A stretch of 64,000 nucleotides of DNA from assembly GCA_944321145.1 (NCBI GenBank), contig CALUKF010000007.1:1-64000 (forward strand). The letters run 5' to 3'. Below, piece after piece: positions 33,987 through 42,379 of the stretch (within the stretch, counting starts at the first letter, position 1; each line of letters begins with the position of its first letter). The notes beneath the pieces were generated by a model. The model saw only the letters and a program-made list of their open reading frames with translations, did not search any database and had not been told where the DNA came from. This DNA comes from an uncultured Odoribacter sp. (lineage in GTDB: Bacteria > Bacteroidota > Bacteroidia > Bacteroidales > Marinifilaceae). Both the position numbers and the translations under genes were made by a program.

Positions 33987-34592
33987 CTATTCCTCGGGCA
34001 GCAGCACCTGTGCCCATTCCGGAACGGCGGAGACATATTTCTTTTTCATCAAGCCGTTGCTCAGGCGGAACTGCAATTGGGCATCCTCTCCATCCACGGA
34101 ATTGTCATAAATATAAAGGCGGTCGACAACAGACGCCACCGTCTTGCAGTTGGCAATCGACTTATAATAGCGCGACACGATTTTGGTGATGGGTACATCA
34201 TGCCCGCCTTTCATCACCCGGTTGGCAATCCGTGCCGCATTGATGGAAGGGTGTGTCGTAGAAATAAAAAACAAACGAATGAAAAAACCGGCAGCCTTTG
34301 CCCGAAGGATAAAATCCACCTTGTCATCGCCTGACATAACAGTCTCAAACACAAAACTCCGATGATTTTGGAGGCATTTTTCCCGAAGCGCGGCACAATA
34401 ATTGGCTGCTTTCAAAACGGCTTCCGGAGAATTCCAGTCGCCAAACTTATACTTTGCCACCTCATCCGGATTAATATATAAGGTGCCTTCTGCCCACTCG
34501 TGGCGTAAAAACTTTTCCGTCACAGACGTCTTTCCAGACCCGTTGGGACCTGCAATAATAATCATCTCCGGGAAATGCTCACCCCCTGCCAT
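33987..34592 (-). CDS. zeta-toxin-family P-loop kinase
   Basis: A 201-residue protein with Walker A IIIAGPNGSGKTSVTEKFL (about residues 11-28), a DEVAKY segment after the second strand, FVFETVMSG (about 78-86) and RVMKGGHDVP as an arginine/LID motif. This is the zeta toxin / UDP-N-acetylglucosamine kinase-like family; members phosphorylate UNAG or other small molecules. The start at 34592 overlaps the small upstream gene by 14 nt, typical of a toxin-antitoxin pair. Met10 is a possible shorter start. Toxicity is inferred from family and context. Confidence 0.85.
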   Translation of the reverse strand: MAGGEHFPEMIIIAGPNGSGKTSVTEKFLRHEWAEGTLYINPDEVAKYKFGDWNSPEAVLKAANYCAALREKCLQNHRSFVFETVMSGDDKVDFILRAKAAGFFIRLFFISTTHPSINAARIANRVMKGGHDVPITKIVSRYYKSIANCKTVASVVDRLYIYDNSVDGEDAQLQFRLSNGLMKKKYVSAVPEWAQVLLPEE

Positions 34593-34794
34593 GGACCACG
34601 CGATTTATTTGTTCTGCCCACCGCGCCTGCTTGATGGCAATATCGCGAAGCATAGCGGCAAGGTAGGCTTCCGTGGCTCGTCGGTTGCTAATCCTTGCCT
34701 CTTCCGCCACCTCTTTCATGATTTGGCTCAACATCTCGTCCGTCGGTTCTTGGAAAGGACTGAAACGATATGAATTCAATTCTTTTTCAGACAT
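34579..34794 (-). CDS. small antitoxin-like partner of the zeta toxin
   Basis: From the ATG at 34794 the product is 71 residues (MSEKELNSYRFSPFQEP...). The frame is open further upstream, but the promoter box at 34820-34827 lies within that extension. The protein is charged and mainly helical (EMLSQIMKEVAEEARISNRRATEAYLAAMLRDI), as for the small antitoxins that precede zeta-type kinases in Bacteroidetes. It overlaps the kinase gene by 14 nt. No DNA-binding motif is evident. Confidence 0.75.
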   Translation of the reverse strand: MSEKELNSYRFSPFQEPTDEMLSQIMKEVAEEARISNRRATEAYLAAMLRDIAIKQARWAEQINRVVHGRG

Positions 34795-34819
34795 TGCGTT
34801 ATAGTTTGGTAACCTGTTG

Positions 34820-34827
34820 CAAATATA
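34820..34827 (-). promoter_or_regulatory. -7 promoter element of the zeta module
   Basis: On the minus strand this is TATATTTG, an exact -7 match, 25 nt before the antitoxin ATG. A TTTTTTG tract about 16 nt further upstream (34850-34844) can serve as -33. Confidence 0.55.
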
Positions 34828-34920
34828 GGGAATTTTATTGAGACAAAAAATTCCCCCAATCATTTTTCCGAAATAAAGCCCTTTGAAATGAATCGCGCCG
34901 TCCCAAACCATTTCCGCCAA

Positions 34921-35241
34921 TACCCCGCACCTGTCCCGTACCCGTGCAAAACAGGGTCAGAAGCTATATTTGAGTTACACTTAACTTACACTTGAGTTAC
35001 ATTTCATTTAGAGATAAACCTATTCTCAACCTATTATAAACCTATTCTCATCCTATTCCAATATAATAAGAATAGGTCAAAGATGGGTTTTCATATAAAT
35101 GTCCTGTAACTGGAATGTAACTTATGTGTAACGCAAATCATACTTATTTATAGCCCTTGGACAGGTGCAGGGCATGCCTTGAAGCACAACCCATCCAACT
35201 GAGAATGGCGGGAAGAAGGGGGTTATTGTCAGAATTTTTAC
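34921..35241. other. divergent intergenic region with short repeats
   Basis: No protein gene is supported. The stretch contains repeated (A)CTTACACTTGAGTTAC-like pieces at about 34972-35010, the direct repeat at 35016-35057 and the small inverted pair CCTATTC/GAATAGG. It separates the zeta module from ridA. Confidence 0.5.
35016..35057. repeat. two direct repeats of 20 bp
   Basis: AAACCTATTCTCAACCTATT (35016-35035) and AAACCTATTCTCATCCTATT (35038-35057) differ at one base and are 22 bp apart (two helical turns). Each unit itself contains two CCTATT half-sites. This could be an operator in the ridA/zeta intergenic region or a simple tandem duplication. Confidence 0.65.
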
Positions 35242-35249
35242 TATCTTTG
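35242..35249 (+). promoter_or_regulatory. -7 promoter element of ridA
   Basis: TATCTTTG is an exact -7 consensus, 35 nt before the ridA ATG. The nearest TTG (35226-35228) is only 13 nt upstream, so the -33 region is doubtful. Confidence 0.55.
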
Positions 35250-35284
35250 CGGGCAAAGAAACTGATTATTTTAAATAGAATATC

Positions 35285-35662
35285 ATGAAAAAAGTTATCA
35301 ATTCACCGAAAGCTCCGAAAGCAATCGGACCTTACAGCCAAGCTATTGAGGCTAATGGCTTTCTCTACATCAGTGGGCAACTTCCTGTGGACGTGAATAC
35401 GGGAAAAATTGTCGAGGGCGGCATCCAGGCACAAACGGAACAGTCGCTGAAAAACATCGGCTATATTCTTGAAGAAGCCGGCTTGAGCTATGCAAATGTC
35501 GTTAAAACGACCTGCCTTCTGAGCGATATTGCCAACTTTGCTGCCATGAACGAAGTGTATGCCAAATATTTCACTTCCGAATGCCCGGCGCGTGCGGCTT
35601 TCGCAGTGAAAGACCTGCCGATGGGAGCACAAGTGGAAATCGAAGTGGTAGCTGCCAGATAA
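35285..35662 (+). CDS. ridA: RidA-family enamine/imine deaminase
   Basis: A 125-residue protein of the YjgF/YER057c/UK114 family with the expected length. The motifs NSPKAPKAIGPYSQAIEANGF, FLYISGQLP and ECPARAAFAVKDLPMGAQVEIEVVA are present; the arginine in PARAAF is the catalytic residue that binds the substrate carboxylate. It hydrolyses reactive 2-aminoacrylate and related enamines/imines made by PLP enzymes. Monocistronic, ending just before a palindromic element shared with the convergent ribF gene. Confidence 0.95.
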   Translation: MKKVINSPKAPKAIGPYSQAIEANGFLYISGQLPVDVNTGKIVEGGIQAQTEQSLKNIGYILEEAGLSYANVVKTTCLLSDIANFAAMNEVYAKYFTSECPARAAFAVKDLPMGAQVEIEVVAAR

Positions 35663-35691
35663 GGGAAGCCTACCGGTTCGATAAAAAACGG

Positions 35692-35855
35692 GGCTGTGCT
35701 AAAATGCCTTTTTTATCATACTCCCTCCCCCCTTCGGGGTACTCCCTCTACCTTAGAGGGAGAGTTTAAAATACCTGATATTCAACTCCTCCTCTAAGAT
35801 AGAGGAGGTGGCTGCGAAGCAGACGGAGGAGTATGGCAGACATTTTAGCACAGCC
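35692..35855. repeat. MITE-like palindromic element between ridA and ribF
   Basis: The 164-bp element is bounded by perfect 15-bp inverted repeats, GGCTGTGCTAAAATG (35692-35706) and CATTTTAGCACAGCC (35841-35855). The arms continue imperfectly inward (CATACTCC.../...GGAGTATG). Two inner hairpins have perfect 9-bp stems: CTCCCTCTA/TAGAGGGAG (35742-35762) and CCTCCTCTA/TAGAGGAGG (35788-35808). It sits exactly between two convergent genes, where it could also act as a bidirectional terminator. The architecture fits a non-autonomous miniature element. Confidence 0.8.
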
Positions 35856-35891
35856 TCGTTTTTGCATCCTTGCGAAGCCGGTTGCAGGCTT

Positions 35892-36827
35892 CTATCCTTG
35901 CAGCGCAAGCAGGCGTGCGGCTTCTTGGCGGTCGCATTGCAGTTGGGAGGCAAGTTCGGCAAGGTTCTCGAATTTGCGTTCCCCACGGATGTGGGCAAGC
36001 AAGGCGATGCGGATGTCCTCGCCGTATATTTCACGGTTGAAATCAAAGATATTGACCTCGATGCGGGTCTCGCCGGAACGGCTGACGGTGGGGCGCGTGC
36101 CGATGTTCAACATGCCGCCGTAGCGTTGCCCGCCGACAAATACCTGCACGGCATAAACTCCGGAAACCGGCAAGAGCTTCCGGGCATCGTCCAAAGCGAC
36201 GTTGGCTGTGGGGAATCCCATGCCGCGCCCGATTTTGTCGCCAGCCACGACTTTCCCCCGCAGGGAATAGGCATAGCCCAGGAACTCGTTCACACAGGAG
36301 ATGTCGCCCCTCTGCAGGGCATTGCGGATTTTCGTGGAACTGATGTTGATTTTGTGTTCTTCGTAGACTTCTTCCTGTTCCAGGTAAAAATGATAGGAGG
36401 CTGCCAGGGTTTTCAACTTTTCAAAAGTGCCTTCGCGGTTTTTCCCGAAACGATGGTCATAGCCAATGACCAGCCCTTTCATGCCAATCTGCCCGACCAG
36501 CAAGTCGCGCACAAAGTCTGTGTATTCGAGGTCTGCCAGCGAGTGCGTGAAGGGAAGGATGATTAAGTGCCCGACGCCTAAGGTTTCCAATATCCCGATT
36601 TTCTCTTCCAACGTGGTCAAAAGCCCGACGTGCTTTTCCTGCGGGTAGAGCACTTCGCGGGGATGCGGTTCAAAACTGATAATCACCGACTGCCCGCCCA
36701 GGCGTTCTGCCACCCGCTTCAATGAAAGGATGACTTGCACATGCCCTTTGTGCACGCCGTCGAAACTGCCAATCGTCACTACAGGATTGGAGATATGCAA
36801 GTTTTCTATGCCGTAATGTAGTTCCAT
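35892..36827 (-). CDS. ribF: bifunctional riboflavin kinase / FAD synthetase
   Basis: From the ATG at 36827 (MELHYGIENLHISNP) the product is 311 residues, normal for RibF; the open frame upstream is not likely translated because it crosses the promoter at 36847-36874. The N-terminal FAD synthetase domain has TIGSFDGVHKGHVQVI, GYDHRFGKNREG and ISSTKIRNAL. The C-terminal riboflavin kinase domain has GRGMGFPTANVAL and RIEVNIFDFNREIYGEDI. It makes FMN and FAD. Convergent with ridA. Confidence 0.95.
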   Translation of the reverse strand: MELHYGIENLHISNPVVTIGSFDGVHKGHVQVILSLKRVAERLGGQSVIISFEPHPREVLYPQEKHVGLLTTLEEKIGILETLGVGHLIILPFTHSLADLEYTDFVRDLLVGQIGMKGLVIGYDHRFGKNREGTFEKLKTLAASYHFYLEQEEVYEEHKINISSTKIRNALQRGDISCVNEFLGYAYSLRGKVVAGDKIGRGMGFPTANVALDDARKLLPVSGVYAVQVFVGGQRYGGMLNIGTRPTVSRSGETRIEVNIFDFNREIYGEDIRIALLAHIRGERKFENLAELASQLQCDRQEAARLLALQG

Positions 36828-36846
36828 TTGTTTCCGTATAACCGTG

Positions 36847-36874
36847 CAAAAATACAACAAAAACGGGAAGACAA
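36847..36874 (-). promoter_or_regulatory. promoter of ribF
   Basis: On the minus strand TTG (36874-36872), a 17-nt spacer and TATTTTTG (36854-36847) fit the consensus, 19 nt before the ATG at 36827. The -33 box overlaps the T-run of the nrdJ terminator. Confidence 0.6.
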
Positions 36875-36876
36875 AA

Positions 36877-36927
36877 AGCCAAAGCCGGAGGAAGTCGGAA
36901 ATTTCCCGCACTTCCCCGGCTTTGGCT
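36877..36927 (-). terminator. intrinsic terminator of nrdJ
   Basis: AGCCAAAGCCGG (36877-36888) and CCGGCTTTGGCT (36916-36927) form a perfect 12-bp stem that extends further with GGAAGT/ACTTCC pairing. On the minus strand it is followed by TTTTTG. It lies just past the original nrdJ stop (36952). Confidence 0.8.
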
Positions 36928-36951
36928 CTTCATTTTAACCCACAAGGCACA

Positions 36952-39490
36952 TCAACCGCACTTGGAGGTGCCGCAAGTTTTGCAAATCAGGCAGCCCTCT
37001 TGGTACACTACCGGAGAACCGCAATGCTCGCAGCGTTCGCCTGTCGCCTCGGTGCCGTTCGGGATGTACTTCTTCAACGCACGCTCCACACCGTTTTTTC
37101 CAAGTATTGATGTTTTCGTTGTCGAATTCCATGGAAGCCACCACCTCCACCGCCTGGTGGACAGGCATTCCGTGGCGCAAGACTCCGGAAATCAATTTCG
37201 CATAGTTCCAATATTCCTTATTGAACTTGTAGGACAGCCCCTCAACCGTGGTCTTGAAACCGCGCTTGTTCTGGAATTGGAAGTCATAACGCGACTTGCC
37301 GTACTCGTCGTAATGCTTCACAATCTTGCCCGACGTCACGGTTTTGGGCAGCATGATGCCCTCGTCGTCATCTGCAATACCGGTGAAAATCTCGTAAGGA
37401 CGCCCGTTATACAGACCGATGAAAGCAATCCATTTCTCTTTGTTGTTCTGGAAACGCACGACATCGGCATCCAATTCAATCGGGCGTTTGGAGGGCATTT
37501 CTTCCTGCACTTCGGGCTTTTTGTCCTTGTTGGAAACCAGGACGCCCGCACGGGAACCATCGCGATAAACCGTACAGCCCTTGCAACCGCTCTTCCATGC
37601 CTCGATGTACAGCTTGCCGACCAATTCCTCCGTAACGTCCGAAGGCAGGTTGACGGTCACGCTGATGGAATGGTCTACCCATTTCTGCACCTGCCCCTGC
37701 ATGCGCACTTTTGCCACCCAGTCGATGTCATTGGAGGTCGCTTTATAATAAGGAGACTGCTGTACCAATTGGTCAACCTCCTCATTGGTGTAATTTTTAG
37801 CAGTGTCATAGCCGTTCACCCGCATCCATTCGGCAAACTTGTGGTGGAAGACGATAAACTCTTCATAGCTGTCGCCGGACTCGTCCACAAAGTCGATGTG
37901 CACGTTCTGGTCATTGGGGTTCACCTTCCGACGACGCTTGTACACGGGAAGGAAAACCGGCTCAATGCCCGAAGTCGTCTGGGTCATCAGGCTGGTGGTG
38001 CCTGTCGGGGCAATGGTCAGGCAGGCGATGTTCCGCCGCCCGTATTTCACCATGTCGGCATACATGTCCGGAGCCGCTTCTTTCAGGCGCAGGATAAAAG
38101 GATTGTTTTCTTCGCGACGGGTATCGTAAATCTTGAAACTGCCCCGGTCTTTTGCCAAATAAACCGAAGCCCGGTACGCCTCCACCGCCAGGGTTTTCTG
38201 CACTTCCACGGCAAAATCGATGGCTTCGTCGCTCCCATAACGCAAGCCCAAAGCTGCCAGCATGTCGCCTTCTGCCGTGATGCCCACGCCGGTGCGCCGC
38301 CCCTCGTTGGCTTTCTGTTTGATTTTCTCCCACAAACGGATTTCTACGCCTTTCAATTCATCGCTTTCCGGGTCGGCATGAATCTTCGCCAAAATGGCGT
38401 CGATTTTTTCCAATTCCAAATCAATGATGTCATCCATGATGCGCTGTGCAATCGCCACGTGCTCCTTGAACAAGGGGAAATCAAAACGAGCGTCCTTGGA
38501 AAAAGGATGCTGCACGTAGGAATAGAGGTTGATTGCCAACAAGCGGCAGGAGTCATACGGGCACAAAGGAATCTCGCCGCAAGGGTTCGTGGACACCGTG
38601 CGGTAGCCCAAATCGGCATAACAATCCGGCACGCTCTCCCGGATAATCGTATCCCAGAACAGGATGCCCGGTTCGGCAGACTTCCAAGCATTGTGTACAA
38701 TCTTGTTCCACAAGTCACGGGCTTTTATGGTCTTGGTGTACATCGGGTTTTCAGAAAACACCGGGTACTTCTGCACATACTCCTCGTCATTGATTACCGC
38801 ACGCATGAACTCGTCGTCGATTTTCACGGAGACATTGGCGCCCGTCACTTTTCCTTCGGTCATCTTGGCATCGATAAAACTCTCAGAATCTGGGTGGTTG
38901 ATGGACACGCTCAACATCAATGCCCCGCGGCGGCCGTCCTGTGCCACCTCGCGCGTGGAATTGGAATAACGCTCCATGAAAGGCACAATGCCCGTAGAAG
39001 TCAGAGCTGAGTTCTTCACCGGCGAGCCTTTCGGGCGGATGTGCGACAGGTCATGCCCCACGCCGCCGCGCCGCTTCATCAATTGCACCTGCTCCTGGTC
39101 GATTTTCATGACCCCGCCGTAAGAATCCGACGGTCCCTCATTCCCGATAACAAAACAATTGGAAAGCGACGCAATCTGAAAATCATTGCCAATCCCCGTC
39201 ATCGGACCGCCCTGCGGAACAATGTATTTGAAATCACGCAGCACTTCGAATATGGCATCCTCGCTCAACGGGTTCGGGTAACGGTTGTCAATCCGGGCTA
39301 TTTCCCTTGCCAAACGACGATGCATGTCATCCGGATTCTTCTCGAAAATATTGCCGTAAGAATCCTTCAATGCGTACTTGTTCACCCACACGCGGGCAGC
39401 CAGCTCGTCCCCTTTGAAATACTCCAAAGAACTTTGAAACGCCTCGTCCTGCGTATAAGTCTTTCCATTTTTTGTTACATTTTCATTCAT
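36952..39490 (-). CDS. nrdJ: adenosylcobalamin-dependent (class II) ribonucleotide reductase, 3' frameshift
   Basis: Residues 1-797 are an intact class II reductase: SLSNCFVIGNEGPSDSYGG, MKRRGGVGHDLS, STNPCGEIPLCPYDSCRL and PTGTTSLMTQTTSGIEPVF are visible. It makes deoxyribonucleotides using coenzyme B12. At a run of six A (minus strand; 37094-37099) the frame shifts. As it stands the reading continues to a stop at 36935 with an unrelated tail (RCGACVEEVHPERHRG...). With five A it would read on through GVERALKKYIPNG, then CEHCGSP and CLICKTCGTSKCG to a stop at 36952 (845 residues). The lost part is the Cys-rich tail thought to relay reducing power. It may be a sequencing error, a real mutation or slippage. 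Promoter at 39532-39564. Confidence 0.92.
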
Positions 39491-39531
39491 AGTGTGTTAT
39501 CTAATTTTTACTTTCTTGCTTTTCAACCACA

Positions 39532-39564
39532 CAAAGATATGGAAAATATATACGTCGCAGACAA
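39532..39564 (-). promoter_or_regulatory. promoter of nrdJ
   Basis: On the minus strand TTG (39564-39562), a 22-nt spacer and TATCTTTG (39539-39532) fit the consensus, about 42 nt before the ATG. I see no cobalamin riboswitch or NrdR-box pair in this short leader. Confidence 0.55.
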
Positions 39565-39726
39565 CTTTCCGAGGACTATTTTCTGGCAAGTTTCCCGTTT
39601 TTACAACTCAAACACCTATGAATTAATCAAATAAAAAGTTACTAACACCACAAAAATTCACCAAAACAACAATTTACATATAGATAAAAATGGAACAAAC
39701 AAGCATTTTAACGTTTTTGTTCGTCT

Positions 39727-40260
39727 TTAGAGATTCAACTCCAGCAGTTCCTTCGGAATACGGGCTTTGAGCCTCGTCTCCTCCCAATCCACCTCGTCAA
39801 TATAGGCTTCCGACAAGGGCAAAAGCACCTCGGTGCCCAAAATAGAAACCGTCAGCACCACGTTCCCCGAATAATCCACCACGTCCGTCACCACCCCTTC
39901 CTTGCCGGAAACCGCATCCTCCACCACGAAATCCACCAAGCCGAAAACATCCAACGCCTCCTCCACATCCACCTCCTCCAGCGCTGCCCGCTCCAAAAGG
40001 ACATCGCACCCCACCAAACGCTCCGCCCCTGCCAAGGTATCCACGTAATCAAACTTCACAATATAAGAGACGTGGTTGCGGGTCGTCAAGCCGTCCTCGG
40101 CAATAAAAAAGGGAACCGGCGCCCCTTCCAACAGAAGGAACACCGGTCTATCCGCATATCGTTCGAGCAGATCGCTGTCGGCAGCCACCACCACTGCGCC
40201 TTGCAGACCGTGGGTTTTCGTAACTTTGCCTGCCTTGATGCAATCTTCTTCCTTGACCAT
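39727..40260 (-). CDS. rimM: ribosome maturation factor RimM
   Basis: From the ATG at 40260 (MVKEEDCIKAGKVTKTHGL) the product is 177 residues, the usual length; the longer frame upstream is antisense-like Leu/Pro sequence inside rpsP. The N-terminal RimM barrel (AGKVTKTHGLQGAVVV) and the C-terminal PRC-barrel (GLVDFVVEDAV...VLTVSILGTEVLLPLSEAYIDEVDWEE) are clear. It helps assemble the 30S head by binding S19. It follows rpsP by 10 nt, the conserved rpsP-rimM order. Confidence 0.95.
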   Translation of the reverse strand: MVKEEDCIKAGKVTKTHGLQGAVVVAADSDLLERYADRPVFLLLEGAPVPFFIAEDGLTTRNHVSYIVKFDYVDTLAGAERLVGCDVLLERAALEEVDVEEALDVFGLVDFVVEDAVSGKEGVVTDVVDYSGNVVLTVSILGTEVLLPLSEAYIDEVDWEETRLKARIPKELLELNL

Positions 40261-40270
40261 ACGCCTGGAA

Positions 40271-40861
40271 TTATTCAGCAGCAGGTGCCTCGGCAGCTTC
40301 GGCAGCCACTTCGGCTTCAGCGGCAGGAGCAGCAGCTTCGGCAGCAGCCTCTGCGGCAGCGGCAGCTTCTTCTGCCTTCTTGGCAGCCTCGGCAGCAGCC
40401 AGTTCAGCCCGCTTCTTTGCAATCACTTCTTCTTTTGCGGCACGCACTTTGGACTCAGCCTCCAAGCGCACTTTTGCAGCGGCGTCGCCCTCTTGTGCCA
40501 ACTTCTGAATCTTAGCCTGCACTTTTGCCTCTTTTTCTTTCATCCAAGCCTCAAACTTGGCTTCAGCCGTAGCCTCATCGAAAGCGCCTTTCTTCACGCC
40601 TCCCAGCAAATGCTTCTTCAACAGCACGCCCTTATAGGACAAAATCCGCTGTGCCGTTTCCGTCGGCTGGGCTCCCACCATCAACCAATGCAATGCCCGG
40701 TCGAATTTGAGGGTAATGGTTGCTGGATTCGTGTTCGGGTCATAAGTCCCGATTTTTTCAATGAACTTGCCATCGCGTGGCGCCCGGCTGTCTGCTACCA
40801 CTACATGGTAGAATGGACGTCCTTTCCGTCCGTGTCTTGCTAATCTAATTCTTGTAGCCAT
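40271..40861 (-). CDS. rpsP: 30S ribosomal protein S16 with long Ala/Glu-rich tail
   Basis: The first 85 residues are canonical S16 ([57 protein letters not shown]). The remaining 110 residues form a charged helix ending in an Ala/Glu-rich low-complexity tail. Bacteroidetes S16 proteins are usually longer than the E. coli protein (82 aa), so the extension is a lineage trait, though the alanine-rich end here is long. First gene of the rpsP-rimM operon. Confidence 0.96.
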   Translation of the reverse strand: MATRIRLARHGRKGRPFYHVVVADSRAPRDGKFIEKIGTYDPNTNPATITLKFDRALHWLMVGAQPTETAQRILSYKGVLLKKHLLGGVKKGAFDEATAEAKFEAWMKEKEAKVQAKIQKLAQEGDAAAKVRLEAESKVRAAKEEVIAKKRAELAAAEAAKKAEEAAAAAEAAAEAAAPAAEAEVAAEAAEAPAAE

Positions 40862-40908
40862 TTTTTTGATTTAAAAAATTAATACTGTCCTATACCCGAT
40901 AGGAGCCG

Positions 40909-40916
40909 CAAAGTTA
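40909..40916 (-). promoter_or_regulatory. -7 promoter element of rpsP-rimM
   Basis: On the minus strand this reads TAACTTTG, an exact -7 consensus, 47 nt before the rpsP start. No clear -33 TTG at the usual distance. Confidence 0.5.
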
Positions 40917-41089
40917 ATACAAAATCTTGAAATAAAGCCACTCTTTGAAGTGATTTTTCTTCCGGATGGTTTGAACGCAGGCATCCTGCGGTATTTTTTA
41001 ATCCATAACGTCGCAAATTCTGCGTCAAAATTAGCAATAAAATGCCGCATAACCAATAGGGCAAACAAAAACTCCCCCAGATAAAACAG

Positions 41090-41116
41090 CCCGCCGTGCC
41101 GGCAAGGCACGGCGGG
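41090..41116 (-). terminator. intrinsic terminator at the end of SusCD locus B
   Basis: CCCGCCGTGCC (41090-41100) and GGCACGGCGGG (41106-41116) form a perfect 11-bp stem with a 5-nt loop. On the minus strand CTGTTTTAT follows. It lies 35 nt after the stop of the last locus B gene. Confidence 0.8.
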
Positions 41117-41151
41117 ACATATCAACCAATCGCACAACATCAAGCTCGAAG

Positions 41152-42342
41152 TTATTCTCCGAGTTCTAAAAACTCTTTCAGTTCCTCCATCACCTTTAAT
41201 TTCTCTTTTCCTTTGGCAATCACTCCATCCAAACTTGCCTTGCTTCCCGGCTCCAATCTATTTTGATAGGCAATCAGCCTGTTCACGCAATTTTGCACCC
41301 GCCGTTGGTCTGTTATATATTTGATTAGATATTGGTAAACAGCTTCCCTGTACCATACGACATCAATGATGAAATTGCAATCCTCGAATGTGGTAAAGTA
41401 AGAATAAACCCTATTTACGTCGTGATTAAGAAGCGCTTGCACCACCAGCAGGTCGGCAGCCTTTTGGGTGAATCCTTTCACGGGATATTGGGTCAATTCC
41501 AACAGTTGGTTCACTTTCTGCTTTAAGACCCGCACCGTATCGGCATTTTTTTCATTCCAAAAGTCCATTTCCTGCATCGTCTTGAAAATGCTTGAATTCA
41601 GCAAATTGACCTCAAAATTCATAATGTCATACAGCACATTCTCCAATCTATAGTAATCTTTTTCCACTTGTGCAAATTCATCCAAATGCTCCACGACGAA
41701 ACGGTATTCCGGACTATAGGGATCCCGGTAAATGAACAGCCTTACCATGTCCCAAATGTCTTGATTCAGCAAACTGTCGATGGGAAATGAAGCCGCATAA
41801 TCCCCTGCAACTTTTTCATATACCTTTTGATTTCCCATGCTCTCCAGCATCCACAAATACCTCTTCATGAAGTCCAAATCCCTTTCCCCTTGTTGATACT
41901 TTTGCTCCAATTCGTACAGGGGCATGCCTGCCAAACCTTCCTTCAGGGTGCCCAACAAGTCATCCGCCTCCCTTGCTCCTCTGATTACCTGCAAAAGATT
42001 CCCTTCGGCATCAATGACAAACATGGTCGGAACAGCAGATATCCTATTGGGATACAAGGCTGTAAATGCCTTCCCGTTCTCCTGTTCAATGTCGTATTTC
42101 GCGCAGACAAAGTTTGCTTCCAAATACTCGCTCACCTCTTTCTGGGGAAACACCTCATTCATCAAATGCTTGCAAGGAACGCACCAAGAGGCATAGCAAT
42201 CTACAAACACCATCTTGTCGGCTTTCTTGGCTTTTTTCATCACCTTTTCCCAAGGCTCATTGTCCAGGAACAACGCCTTGTTCTGTGCAAACGCGCCTAA
42301 CGCAATCAGGCTAAATATAAATGCAACTACTATCTTTTTCAT
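41152..42342 (-). CDS. thioredoxin-family protein with WCVPC active site (locus B)
   Basis: From the ATG at 42342 (MKKIVVAFIFSLIALGAFAQ) the product is 396 residues with a clear signal peptide; a TTG six bases upstream is also possible. The thioredoxin domain occupies about residues 22-145 with FVDCYASWCVPCKHLM and the cis-proline loop ISAVPTMFVID. The C-terminal 250 residues are helical and unassigned. It is the locus B counterpart of the 557-residue protein of locus A but lacks its N-terminal beta domain. Probably a periplasmic thiol-disulfide protein acting on the imported substrate or on the importer. Confidence 0.85.
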   Translation of the reverse strand: MKKIVVAFIFSLIALGAFAQNKALFLDNEPWEKVMKKAKKADKMVFVDCYASWCVPCKHLMNEVFPQKEVSEYLEANFVCAKYDIEQENGKAFTALYPNRISAVPTMFVIDAEGNLLQVIRGAREADDLLGTLKEGLAGMPLYELEQKYQQGERDLDFMKRYLWMLESMGNQKVYEKVAGDYAASFPIDSLLNQDIWDMVRLFIYRDPYSPEYRFVVEHLDEFAQVEKDYYRLENVLYDIMNFEVNLLNSSIFKTMQEMDFWNEKNADTVRVLKQKVNQLLELTQYPVKGFTQKAADLLVVQALLNHDVNRVYSYFTTFEDCNFIIDVVWYREAVYQYLIKYITDQRRVQNCVNRLIAYQNRLEPGSKASLDGVIAKGKEKLKVMEELKEFLELGE

Positions 42343-42379
42343 ATCCAATTATTCTTACAAGTTTATAAACAACATCAAA

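Noticed and set aside
37080-37107. programmed -1 frameshift at AAAAAAC in nrdJ
   Set aside because: The heptamer looks slippery, but the -1 frame ends at a stop after a few codons; only loss of one A restores the conserved tail.
36962-39010. 682-codon open frame on the plus strand
   Set aside because: It is antisense to nrdJ, whose conserved reductase motifs are unmistakable on the minus strand.
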